Shown piece by piece: positions 35,168 to 43,630 of a stretch of 64,000 nt of DNA; position 1 is the stretch's first letter, and each line of letters opens with the position of its first letter. Source of the stretch: Myxococcus dinghuensis (GTDB lineage Bacteria; Myxococcota; Myxococcia; Myxococcales; Myxococcaceae). The notes under the pieces are model-generated. The model searched no databases, was not told where the DNA came from, and was given only the letters and a program-made list of their open reading frames with translations. Position numbers and translations under genes: made by a program. The stretch lies in the NCBI RefSeq assembly GCF_024198235.1, contig NZ_JAKCFB010000038.1:1-64000 (forward strand), given 5' to 3'.

Positions 35168-37108
35168 TCACTCGCCGGACTGCTTGAAGATGAACGGGTA
35201 GGTGACGACCACCACGCCACCGCCCTTGGGTTCGGGGAACTTCCAGGTGCGCACGCGGCCAGCCACGCACGTCTCCAGCTCCGCGTTGCCCGCGGTGCTC
35301 TGCGCCACGGACGACGACGCCACGGAGCCCGTCGCGGTGATGACGAACTTCACCGACACCTTGCCTCCCAGCTTGGGGAAGCGGTTGAGGAGGCTCTCGT
35401 AGCAGTAGCGGATCTGCCCGCGGTTCATCTGGATGACCTTGCGGATGAGCTCCTTGTCGAGCGAACCCATGACGTCCACGTCCGACGACGTGATGCCCAC
35501 GTCCACGCTGGACTTGCCACCCAGCACGCCCACGCCGGTGCCGTAGCTGCCGGTGCCACCGCCGCGGCCCTTGGTGCCGATGCCGCCGATGCCCACGGTG
35601 TCACCCGTGCCGCCGCCTCCGCCGCCGGAGCCGCGCATGCCCAGGCCGCCGAAGCCGCCGGAGTTGCCCGTCTTGGCGCCGAACATGTTGCCCATGGCGC
35701 TCTTCAGGTCGCCGCCCAGGCCGCTGCTGCCGAAGACGGTGGAGATGCCCCCCTTGCCGCCGCCGAAGATCTTCGCGGTCAGCGCGCGGGCCTCGTCCTT
35801 CTTGTTCGGGTCGCCCTTGGGCGCGGTGCGGTTGTTGGTCTTGGGCGCGTCCTTCTTGCCCATCTGACCCTCGTCACCGCGGCTCTTCGCCGCCATCTCC
35901 CCGCTCTTCTTCGCCTCCTTCTGCTGGTTGAGGCGCTCGAGGAACTTGTTCTTTTGCGTCTCCGGCGGCTTGATGATGAGCTTGGCGATCCGGGCCGAGT
36001 TGGCGGACAGCTCGTCCGCGTACTCGTCGCCCTCCGCCGTGCGGTTCATCGCGGTGATGACGAACGCGGTGGCCGCGAAGAAGACCACCAGGAAGATGTT
36101 GACCGCGGTGTAGTCCAGCGACTCGCCCAGCGGCGCGAAGACGCGCTTGGGCACCGACTGGAACGCGACCTCCAGCGTCACCCCGCCCAGGTCCACCCAG
36201 AAGAAGTCCTCGGAGTCCAGGGTCAGCGAATACGCGTCACCCTCGTGCGAGGCCTTGCCGGACTCGATGACCGCCTTGAGGTCCCGCGTCTCGCCCTTGC
36301 GGACCAGCTCGCCCTTCATCTTCCCCGTGAAGCACACGGAGAAGGTCTGCCCGTCGGTGCGCAGCACCTCGAAGCGGGGGCTGCCCAGCTTGCTGTCCCC
36401 CATGACGAAGTCGACGCCCGCCGCGCTGCCCACGGCGATGGCGCGCTTGCGGCCCGGGGCCACGAAGAACTCGCCCACGCGCTGATCTCCCCAGGAGAAG
36501 CGCAGCGAGACGCCCAGGGGGCCGTTGGACTTGGAGCGGCGCGCGGTGCGCGCGCGCGGTGTGGCCGGCTCGGCGGGCGCGGGGGCCGCCGGCTCTTCCG
36601 CGGCGGCGACCGTGGTGTGCTTCTGCGTGGGGGCGACGGAGGCGTCCAGCGCGCCCGTCCTCGGAGCGGGGGCCGGGGCTTCGGGCTCCGGGCTCACCGC
36701 GGCCTGCGCCAGGCCGGCGGCGGGCGCGGGGGCCCCCAGCACGGGGTTCTTCTCCGTGGTGGCGTCCGTGCTCGCGGCGGCCACGGCCAGGTTCGCCGCA
36801 GCCACGGCGGCCGGGTTCTCCAGACGGATGGTCGTGCCACCCACGCGGATCTCGTCGCCGAAGGCGAGCTGGCCCTTGTTGACCCGCTTGTTGTTGACGT
36901 AGGTGCCCTCCACGCTGCCCATGTCGATGATGGACATGGTGCCGTCGCTGGAGACCTCGATGACGGAGTGGATGCGGCTGACCTTCTCGTCCTCCAGGCA
37001 CAGGTGCGCGGAGGAGAGCCGGCCAATCTTGATGATGTCGCGCTCGTAGTCCTTGGTGGCGACCAGCGTCTCGCCCTTGAAGACCTTGAGTGTCAGGGGA
37101 ACGGCCAT
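35168..37108 (-). CDS. gltG: FHA-domain inner-membrane gliding protein GltG
   Basis: This 646-residue protein has an N-terminal FHA domain (1-99) with the key residues G29-R30, S44-R45-x-H47 and N72-N73 (EGTYVNNK), predicted to bind phosphothreonine partners. An Ala/Pro linker and a second beta-rich cytoplasmic domain (about 185-320) follow. One membrane helix (about 334-356, FLVVFFAATAFVITA) leads to a charged helix and a Gly-rich periplasmic linker. A TonB/AgmX-type C-terminal domain (about 550-646, IRYCYESLLNRFPKLGGKV) ends the protein. GltG and GltJ are the paired inner-membrane TonB-like arms of the gliding motor. The ATG is preceded by TAGGAG. Confidence 0.93.
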   Translation of the reverse strand: MAVPLTLKVFKGETLVATKDYERDIIKIGRLSSAHLCLEDEKVSRIHSVIEVSSDGTMSIIDMGSVEGTYVNNKRVNKGQLAFGDEIRVGGTTIRLENPAAVAAANLAVAAASTDATTEKNPVLGAPAPAAGLAQAAVSPEPEAPAPAPRTGALDASVAPTQKHTTVAAAEEPAAPAPAEPATPRARTARRSKSNGPLGVSLRFSWGDQRVGEFFVAPGRKRAIAVGSAAGVDFVMGDSKLGSPRFEVLRTDGQTFSVCFTGKMKGELVRKGETRDLKAVIESGKASHEGDAYSLTLDSEDFFWVDLGGVTLEVAFQSVPKRVFAPLGESLDYTAVNIFLVVFFAATAFVITAMNRTAEGDEYADELSANSARIAKLIIKPPETQKNKFLERLNQQKEAKKSGEMAAKSRGDEGQMGKKDAPKTNNRTAPKGDPNKKDEARALTAKIFGGGKGGISTVFGSSGLGGDLKSAMGNMFGAKTGNSGGFGGLGMRGSGGGGGGTGDTVGIGGIGTKGRGGGTGSYGTGVGVLGGKSSVDVGITSSDVDVMGSLDKELIRKVIQMNRGQIRYCYESLLNRFPKLGGKVSVKFVITATGSVASSSVAQSTAGNAELETCVAGRVRTWKFPEPKGGGVVVVTYPFIFKQSGE

Positions 37109-37200
37109 GGGGACTCCTACATGGAATGGGGGGTGTGCTCGCTACCAGCCATGACAACGCGCGCGGCGACAGGTTCCCGCGCCCGCGCGCCCGTCAGCCG

Positions 37201-37473
37201 CTACAGCTCACCCACCGACTGCATGACCTTGTCCTCGAAGTCCTCGCGGACGCGGATGAGGTTCGAGTGCTTCACCTTGTCGCGCGCGTCGATGTACTCG
37301 CCGTCGGGCTTGGTGAGGTCGCCCTCGATGGTGTCGCCCTCGAAGTCGATGTTGGTCGTCTTGGAGTAGCGCACATTGCCCTCCCCACCCCCACCCTGGG
37401 CCTTGGCACCCTCGTCCTGGGCGAACGCCGGAGCCGCCGCGAGCACCGCGCACAACATCAAAGCCTTCCGCAT
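37201..37473 (-). CDS. gltF: small periplasmic gliding protein GltF
   Basis: This 90-residue protein starts with MRKALMLCAVLAAAPAFA and a clear signal peptidase site before QDEG. The mature part is only about 72 residues, polar, with YSKTTNIDFEGDTIEGDL and KVKHSNLIRVREDFEDKV. The frame extends 42 codons upstream, but those residues are not like a signal sequence. Position between gltE and gltG identifies it as GltF, the small periplasmic member of the Glt complex. The DNIDFEG-type segment is also typical of proteins encoded beside TonB-like motility genes in myxobacteria. Confidence 0.85.
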   Translation of the reverse strand: MRKALMLCAVLAAAPAFAQDEGAKAQGGGGEGNVRYSKTTNIDFEGDTIEGDLTKPDGEYIDARDKVKHSNLIRVREDFEDKVMQSVGEL

Positions 37474-37595
37474 CACTGCCTCCACGGGGGCCCACCGGGC
37501 CCGTTCCACACCACGTACCCCTTTCGGGGCAGCGAAGGTTCGCATCATCCCCCCGGACCTCGCCACAGCGAAGGCACCGGGGGGCATCCCGACTT

Positions 37596-39059
37596 TCACA
37601 TCAGGTCGTCTTCAGGCTCACCCGGCTCGGAAGGATCCGCCGGGGCTGCATTGTTCTTCCTGTCGCCCGCACCCTCCGTCGCGGTGGGGGTGGGAGCCTG
37701 GGGCGCGGCGCCTCCGGCGGGCGTGGCCTGGGGGGCCACGTTGGTGCCCGAGGCGGGCGTGGCGCCGGGCGGCGGCGGCGACGTCGGGGCCTGCTTCTTC
37801 TCCGCGGCCTGCATCTGGGACTGCTGCTTCTTCTGCAGGTCCTCCATCTGCTTCGCCTGCTGCTCGGCCATGGCGGCCTCGCGCTTGGCGTTGACGATGG
37901 TCTCCGCCTCGCGCAGCAGCCCGAACACGGGGGACTCCGCGGACAGGGCGACGTCGCCTCCGGCCATGGCGATGTACTTCTTGTACAGCTCGACGGCGCG
38001 CTCGGGGGCGTCCTTCACCTTGTGCAGGATGATGGCGCGGTTGAGGTTCACGGCGGCCAGCTCCTTGTCGAGCTTCTCCGCCTCGTCGTACTCCTGCATC
38101 GCCTTGTCGTACTGGCCCTGGCCCTTGTACGCGAGGCCCAGGTTGAGGTGCGCGGTGGCGTTCTTCCCGTCCGCCTGGAGGATGCGGCGCAGGTGCTCCT
38201 CCGCGCCCGGGAAGTCCTCGGAGTCGAGCGACAACTGGGCCAGCGCCACGTGGGACGGGACGTAGTCGTCACGCGCATCGAGGGCCTTCTTGAAGAACAG
38301 CCGCGCCTCGTCGACCTCGCCCTCGCGCTGGAGGATGACGCCCACCAGGTGCTGCAGCTCCGGGTCCGCGCCGTCGATCTTCGTGCCACGCAGCGCCACC
38401 AGCTTGGCCAGCGCCAGTTGCTTGCGGTCCAGGTAGCTGCGGATCATCACCTTGATGGCGGTGGTGGACTGCGGGTCGCGCATGAGGGCCGCGCGCGACA
38501 GCTCCATCGCCTTGTCGTGGTCGCCCTTCTGCCGGTAGATCTCCGCCAGACGGGCGCGGGACTGCGCGTCGTCCGGATAGCGCTGGAGCACCTCCTGGTA
38601 GAGGGTCACCGCGCCGGCGACGTTGCCGCTGTTCTGCTCGATGATGGCGAGGTTCTCCGAGGCCTGGCGCAGCGACGGCTTCTTCGTCAACGCCGCGCGG
38701 TAGCGGTTCTTCGCCTCCGGGATGTTCCCCTGGCGCTCGGCGATGACGCCCAGGTTGTACTCGGCCTCGGCCAGGTTCGCGTCGGACTCCAGCGCCGACT
38801 TGAACTTGCGCTCCAGCGCCGGGTAGTCGAACGCCTTGGCCTTCTTCTGCGTGTCGAAGGACTTCACCGCGTCCTCGAACTTGGCCTTGGCCGTGTTGGA
38901 GATGGGCGGCGGCGCGGCCTCCTTGGAGGGCTGGGGCGCGGTGTTCTTCACCGGCGCCGCGGGGCCCGTGGCCTTGGAGCTGGAGCAACCGGCGGCCACG
39001 AGCGACGTGGCCACGAGCAGGGGGAACAGGCGCATGGTGCGGGTCGTCGTCCGGTTCAT
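37596..39059 (-). CDS. gltE: TPR lipoprotein GltE (AglT)
   Basis: This 487-residue protein has a lipoprotein signal (LFPLLVATSLVAAGC, Cys25) followed by SSSK. About eight to ten TPR units span residues 70-390 (EAEYNLGVIAERQGNIPEAK, AHLNLGLAYKGQGQYDKAMQ), then a Gln/Lys coiled segment (MAEQQAKQMEDLQKKQQSQM) and a Pro/Ala tail. The gene start overlaps the gltD stop as TAATG, so the two are coupled. In M. xanthus AglT/GltE is required for adventurous gliding and lies on the periplasmic side with GltD. Confidence 0.93.
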   Translation of the reverse strand: MNRTTTRTMRLFPLLVATSLVAAGCSSSKATGPAAPVKNTAPQPSKEAAPPPISNTAKAKFEDAVKSFDTQKKAKAFDYPALERKFKSALESDANLAEAEYNLGVIAERQGNIPEAKNRYRAALTKKPSLRQASENLAIIEQNSGNVAGAVTLYQEVLQRYPDDAQSRARLAEIYRQKGDHDKAMELSRAALMRDPQSTTAIKVMIRSYLDRKQLALAKLVALRGTKIDGADPELQHLVGVILQREGEVDEARLFFKKALDARDDYVPSHVALAQLSLDSEDFPGAEEHLRRILQADGKNATAHLNLGLAYKGQGQYDKAMQEYDEAEKLDKELAAVNLNRAIILHKVKDAPERAVELYKKYIAMAGGDVALSAESPVFGLLREAETIVNAKREAAMAEQQAKQMEDLQKKQQSQMQAAEKKQAPTSPPPPGATPASGTNVAPQATPAGGAAPQAPTPTATEGAGDRKNNAAPADPSEPGEPEDDLM

Positions 39060-42000
39060 TAGAGGAAGTCCTCCGGCTCCTCGTCGCCCCCACCCTGCTT
39101 CGCGGGCTTCGAGCCGTCAGGACTGGAGGCGGTGGGCTTGGCGTCCACCTGGGTCTCGGTCTGAGAACGAAGCTGCGCGGTGAGGTCCGTCAGGTCCTCC
39201 TGCAGCGTCGTCTTCTGGTCCTTCTGGGCCTCCGCCACGGCCTTGGGCGCGGGCGGCGGCACGTCCTGGATGCCCGCCAGCACGTCCCCGCCGATGAGCT
39301 GCTCACGCCCCTTGAGCGCGACCTTCTCCTCCGGCATGTCCGGGTAGCGGTCCGGCTGGTAGGTCGTGCGCAGCATCTTCAGGGCCTCGGCGGCGCACGC
39401 GTTGAACACGTCCAGCTCGCGGCTCTTGGCCACCGTGGCGGCGAACGCCTCCGTGGCCTTGTCCTTCAGCGGCTGGGCCTGGTTGGAGAACTCGTCGCGC
39501 AGCGCCTGCTGCGACTCCTCGTCGAGCCCGCGCGGCATGGGGGCGTTGACGACGCGGTCGGCGAAGTGGTCGTACGCCAGGCCGATGCGGTTGAGCGCGC
39601 ACAGCGACGGCTCCGGCGCGCCCAGCGCCACCGTCTGCACGTACTTCTTCTCCACCACCTGCAGCGCGCGGCTCTTGTCCTGGATGCTCGCGCGGAAGCG
39701 GTCCGGCGACGGGGGCGCGCCCCAGAACAGCTTCAGGCGCTTGTACTCGGCCCAGTCCGGCTCGATGGCCAGGAACTGCGCCTGGGCGGCGGTGGCCAGC
39801 GCGGGCTTCTCCAGCGTGGTCTGCACGCGGCGCGGGAGCTGGTCGAAGTGCTCGCCCACGCGCTTGTACATGCGCGCCACGTCGCGCGTCTTGTTCATCT
39901 TCCCGTACAGCTCGATGATGCGGCCCTCGGCGCCCAGGAACTTGCTGGCCGAACGCATGTTGTCGCGCTCGTACTCCTCCAGCATCTTGATGGCCTTCAT
40001 CGCCGCGCCGCTCTTGCCGGTCAGGTCGATGATGGACAGGCGGATCTCGTCCGCGTCCTTGGCGCGCGGCCACAGCTCCAGGTAGCGCTCGCGGTTGCGC
40101 AGCGCCGCCTTCGTCTGGCCCAGGCCCTCGCGGTAGGTGGCTGCGTTGAACAGCGCCACCTGCGCCTTGGACTCCTCCCACTTCTGGGGCACCGCCGGCT
40201 TGTCGTCCGCGGCGGCCTTCTTGGACTTGGCGTTGGACTTCGAGCGGCCCCCGGACTTCTCGTCGAGGCTGCGCTCGTAGCCGCGCACGTAGAGCTCGTA
40301 GGTGCCGGCGGCGTCCTCGAAGTCGCCGATGGCCTCCTGCGCCTCCGCGTTGGCGTAGATGGAATCAGGCACGTACTTCGAGCGCGGGTACTGGGCGAAC
40401 AGGCGCTTTCGCACCTCGATGGTCTTATCCATCATCTTCGCTTTGTAGTAGTCGACGGACGCGTTGTAGAGCGCCAGGTCGGCGATCTCCGTCTGCGGGA
40501 AGTCGTGGACGAAGTTCAGGTATGCCTCGGCCGCCTTGGAGAACTCCTTCTTCTCCTCCAACTGGCTGACGAGCTTGAACGACGACTGCTCGATGAGCTT
40601 GGCCAGGTCCTCGCGGAACTTGCCGGTGGCGAGCTTGTCGTTGGCGTAGAAGCGCCGCGCCCACTCGTTCACCTTCGCGAAGTCCTGGAGCAGGTTGTAC
40701 GAGTCCAGGATGAGGTTGGCGCTGATCTCCGCCGCGCGCTGGCCGTTCTCGAACTTGTACTCGGGGTAGCCGAGGGCGATCTCGCTGAAGCGCAGCACCG
40801 CCTCGTCGAAGTGGTTGTGGCGGTAGTAGATGTTGGCGGCCTTGAAGGCGATCTCCACCCGCTTCTCGCCCTTGGGCACGTACTTGAGGTAGCGCTCGCA
40901 CGCGTCCAGCAGGGACTTCTTCACCGGGGGGATCGTGGCCTTCTTGGTGATGTCCGAGCCCACCGCCTCGCTCTTCGCGTCACCGCGGGCCTCGGCGGCC
41001 TTCACGACCTCGTCGTAGGCGAGCACCGCGTTGTAGGACGCGTTCTGCAGCCACTTGCCCGGCTTGCCCGGCTTGGGCTTGCCCTTGTCGTCCTTGGCCT
41101 CCAGCACCTTGGCGTCCTGGAGGACGACGAGCGTGTAGTTGGCGGCGGACTTCTCGTAGTTCTGCAGGTTGTCGTTGAGCAGCTCCGCCCAGAAGAAGCG
41201 CAGGTCGTACGCCTTCGGGTTCTCCGGGAAGAGCGTGAGGTAGTCGCTGTAGACGGCGTCCGCGTAGCGGAACGTCTCCTCGTTGCGAGTCTTCTTGCCC
41301 TCGTTGTGCCAGGTGACGGCGAGGTTGGAGAGGGTGCGCTCGGACAGCTCCTTCGCCTCGGCGAGCAGCCGCTTGTCCTTGTCGTCCTTGATGACGCCGG
41401 AGCCCTCGACCTCCTTCATGATCTTCACGAGCCGGCGGACCTGGGCGACGGTGCGCTCCTTGTTGCCCATGCGCAGGATGCAGTCGACGATCTTCCCCTG
41501 GAAGCCCGGCGCCTCCGGCGACAGCGGCTTCTCCTTGATGAGGGAGTTGAAGGTGATGGCCGCCTCGCGGTCCTTGCCGTCGCCGTAATAGATGTTGGCG
41601 AGCTGCTTCATCATCGTGAAGCGGTCCTCCGGATTGGAGGCCACCTTGCCGAAGTCCGCGCGGGCCTGCGCCACGTCACCCTGGTGGGCGTACGCACGCA
41701 CATAGTCGGTGCGCGCCTCGCGGACCAGCGAGCCACGGCCGCTCTTGCCGCCGTCCTTCTCCACCGCGTTGGTGCCGGCCAGCTCGCCGTAGAGCACCAC
41801 CGTCTTGAACTTGTCCTTGGCGGCCTCGTAGTCCGCCAGGTTGAAGTAGCACCAGCCCTGCTTGTAGAGCGCGAACGCGTAGACCTGGCTCTCGGGGAAC
41901 TCGGCGGCCTTCTTGTACGCCGCGAGCGCCTTCTCCAGCTCCGGACGCTTGCCCTTGGAGTTGTTGAAGTAGTACTCGCCGAAGGCCAGGTACGCGTCCG

Positions 42001-42634
42001 GGATGAACTTGGACTGGGGATACTTCTCCACCAGGCGCTTGAACGCGACGAGCGCCTTGCGGTCCTGTCCTTCCTCCATCAGGTACTGGCCGAGGAAGAA
42101 GAGCACCTCGTCGGTGCGCTCGAACTGCGGGTGCTCCTGGATGATCTTCGTGTACTGCTCGACCGCGAGCTTGCCGTACTCCTTCTGCTTGCCGACGAGC
42201 TCCGCCTTCTCCGCCTTGGCGCGCTGCTGGGCGCCGGTGTCGTTGGCGTTCATGGCGCGCAGGAGGTCGTCGTCCTTGCGGTTCGCCTCGAAGAAGTAGA
42301 ACTTCGACTCCTCCCAGTAGAACTCACCCAGGCGGAACAGGAGGCTGGGGACCTCCTTCGGATCCGGCGACAGGGAGATGATCTTCTTGAGCGAGGCGAT
42401 CTGCTCGCGTCGCTTGGAGGCCACCTGCAGTTCGACGCCCAGACGGAACTGGTCGTACTGGAGCGCGGGCGCGATTTCTTCCTTCTTCTTCTCGCGGGTG
42501 ATGTCTCCGGCCAGGGACTTGTCCACCGTGGTGGAGGCCTTCTGACCGAGCGCTGCATCACGCGGGGCTTTCTTCTCCTGCGCGGCGGAGGCCGTGGCCA
42601 GGAACACGAGGCAGACGAGGAGCGAACGGCGCAT
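39059..42634 (-). CDS. gltD: periplasmic TPR gliding protein GltD (AgmU)
   Basis: This 1191-residue protein starts at ATG 42634 with a signal peptide (RRSLLVCLVFLATASA-AQ) and an AGGA site. TPR-like repeats cover most of the length, for example FAEYYFNNSKGKRPELEKAL-like and LGQYLMEEGQDRKALVAFKR units. A Lys/Ser-rich insertion (GGRSKSNAKSKK) and an acidic end (GGGDEEPEDFL) are also visible. AgmU of M. xanthus has the same size and location and is found in periplasm and cytoplasm, with helical distribution along the cell. The frame stays open about 290 codons upstream, but that part overlaps the divergent gene and is not coding. Confidence 0.93.
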   Translation of the reverse strand: MRRSLLVCLVFLATASAAQEKKAPRDAALGQKASTTVDKSLAGDITREKKKEEIAPALQYDQFRLGVELQVASKRREQIASLKKIISLSPDPKEVPSLLFRLGEFYWEESKFYFFEANRKDDDLLRAMNANDTGAQQRAKAEKAELVGKQKEYGKLAVEQYTKIIQEHPQFERTDEVLFFLGQYLMEEGQDRKALVAFKRLVEKYPQSKFIPDAYLAFGEYYFNNSKGKRPELEKALAAYKKAAEFPESQVYAFALYKQGWCYFNLADYEAAKDKFKTVVLYGELAGTNAVEKDGGKSGRGSLVREARTDYVRAYAHQGDVAQARADFGKVASNPEDRFTMMKQLANIYYGDGKDREAAITFNSLIKEKPLSPEAPGFQGKIVDCILRMGNKERTVAQVRRLVKIMKEVEGSGVIKDDKDKRLLAEAKELSERTLSNLAVTWHNEGKKTRNEETFRYADAVYSDYLTLFPENPKAYDLRFFWAELLNDNLQNYEKSAANYTLVVLQDAKVLEAKDDKGKPKPGKPGKWLQNASYNAVLAYDEVVKAAEARGDAKSEAVGSDITKKATIPPVKKSLLDACERYLKYVPKGEKRVEIAFKAANIYYRHNHFDEAVLRFSEIALGYPEYKFENGQRAAEISANLILDSYNLLQDFAKVNEWARRFYANDKLATGKFREDLAKLIEQSSFKLVSQLEEKKEFSKAAEAYLNFVHDFPQTEIADLALYNASVDYYKAKMMDKTIEVRKRLFAQYPRSKYVPDSIYANAEAQEAIGDFEDAAGTYELYVRGYERSLDEKSGGRSKSNAKSKKAAADDKPAVPQKWEESKAQVALFNAATYREGLGQTKAALRNRERYLELWPRAKDADEIRLSIIDLTGKSGAAMKAIKMLEEYERDNMRSASKFLGAEGRIIELYGKMNKTRDVARMYKRVGEHFDQLPRRVQTTLEKPALATAAQAQFLAIEPDWAEYKRLKLFWGAPPSPDRFRASIQDKSRALQVVEKKYVQTVALGAPEPSLCALNRIGLAYDHFADRVVNAPMPRGLDEESQQALRDEFSNQAQPLKDKATEAFAATVAKSRELDVFNACAAEALKMLRTTYQPDRYPDMPEEKVALKGREQLIGGDVLAGIQDVPPPAPKAVAEAQKDQKTTLQEDLTDLTAQLRSQTETQVDAKPTASSPDGSKPAKQGGGDEEPEDFL

Positions 42635-42693
42635 GGTCTTCCTAATCGAGGGGGACCGGCGTCCCCGGTTGCCTTCCGAACAGGCAAGTGGCC

Positions 42694-42726
42694 GGGAATC
42701 TTCGGGAATTTCGATTCGAGGGAATC
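42694..42726. repeat. three GGGAAT(C/T) repeats at the gltD promoter
   Basis: GGGAATC, GGGAATT and GGGAATC start at 42694, 42704 and 42720, with an intervening GAATTTCGATTC dyad. The array spans from about the predicted gltD transcription start into the leader, a position suited to a repressor or to leader control. Confidence 0.45.
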
Positions 42727-42727
42727 C

Positions 42728-42757
42728 ACTATGCGCGGTTTCCGAGCGACGGGTCAA
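42728..42757 (-). promoter_or_regulatory. putative sigma-70-type promoter of the glt cluster
   Basis: On the minus strand TTGACC (42757-42752) is separated by 18 bases from CATAGT (42733-42728). The predicted start is near 42721, giving a leader of about 87 bases before gltD. It is the best promoter-like element in the 282-base divergent region (42635-42916). Confidence 0.5.
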
Positions 42758-42916
42758 CCCTGACTGGCTGCCCCCTCGGCGCGTGGAAAGCAGGCCGGAA
42801 ATCTTCCATTTGCGCTGTGAAAAGGGTGACAGAGGGGTTGCCTTGTCGGACCCAGCGGGTATGGGGGAGCGGACGGCCGGTTGCCCGGCCGTGTTGCCTG
42901 GAGCGCGTGTCGGATC

Positions 42917-43573
42917 ATGAGCCTGTTGCCGGAGAGCGCCAGCTTCGAGGAGCTGGTGCAGGACTACTTCCTCGCGGTGCGTGGCGCGGGGCTCATGCTG
43001 TCCGCGCTGGACACGCAGTTGTTGACGGAGTGGGCGCGCGAAGGGGTGCCGTTCGAGGTGGTGGCGCGAGGCATCTCCCGTTCCGCGGAGAAGGCGTTGT
43101 GGGACGCGCGTCCCGGTGAGCCGGTCCTGCGCAACCTGCGCGCGTGCCGGCGGCAGGTGGACGCGGAGATCAAGAAATACCGCGCGCTGACGGCGGGCGC
43201 GGGCACCGAACCGGAGCCCACCCCGCGACGTCGCAAGGCGCTCACCTGGGAGCAGACGCGGCACGCCCGGCTGTGCCAGGTGCTGGAGGACCTGGCGGGA
43301 CGGGAGGTGGGACTCGCGGCCCGGGTGACGTGGCTGCGGGGCACGGTGCTGGCCCACGTCCCGGACGAGCCCGCCCGGCTGGACGCGCAGGAGGCGCTGA
43401 GCTTCATGGCGCTGCTGCGCGCCCTCCCTTTCGACCAGCGACAGCAGGTGTGGCGCGAGGCACGCGCGGTGGGAGCCGAACAGCAGGTGATGTCCACCCA
43501 CGCGCGGCGGCTGTCCCGGCGATTCCGGGTGGTCGCGGCGGTGCGGCGGCGGTTCGGGATGAAGGAAGTGTGA
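42917..43573 (+). CDS. conserved hypothetical protein upstream of a DnaC-like ATPase
   Basis: This 218-residue soluble protein is rich in Arg/Leu/Ala and mostly helical. Segments include SFEELVQDYFLAVRGAGLML, LTEWAREGVPFEVVARGI and a basic end (RRLSRRFRVVAAVRRRFG). The 'LL-x-W-x-x-GVPxEVVxRGI' wording resembles winged-helix-like partner proteins encoded before DnaC-type helicase loaders. The ATPase gene starts 57 bases downstream, so a helicase-loading or DNA-handling pair is a reasonable guess, not a demonstrated one. It is divergent from gltD. Confidence 0.7.
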   Translation: MSLLPESASFEELVQDYFLAVRGAGLMLSALDTQLLTEWAREGVPFEVVARGISRSAEKALWDARPGEPVLRNLRACRRQVDAEIKKYRALTAGAGTEPEPTPRRRKALTWEQTRHARLCQVLEDLAGREVGLAARVTWLRGTVLAHVPDEPARLDAQEALSFMALLRALPFDQRQQVWREARAVGAEQQVMSTHARRLSRRFRVVAAVRRRFGMKEV

Positions 43574-43630
43574 GCGGGGCCACCACTGCTCGGAAGTTCA
43601 GTTTTCGGACGGGCATGGAGGGGGTCTTCT

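Noticed and set aside
21638-37369. Very long antisense frames opposite gltI, gltG and neighbours (about 2100 and 3080 codons)
   Set aside because: They are His/Arg/Leu-rich translations created by GC-rich third positions of the real minus-strand genes, with no domain logic or start context.
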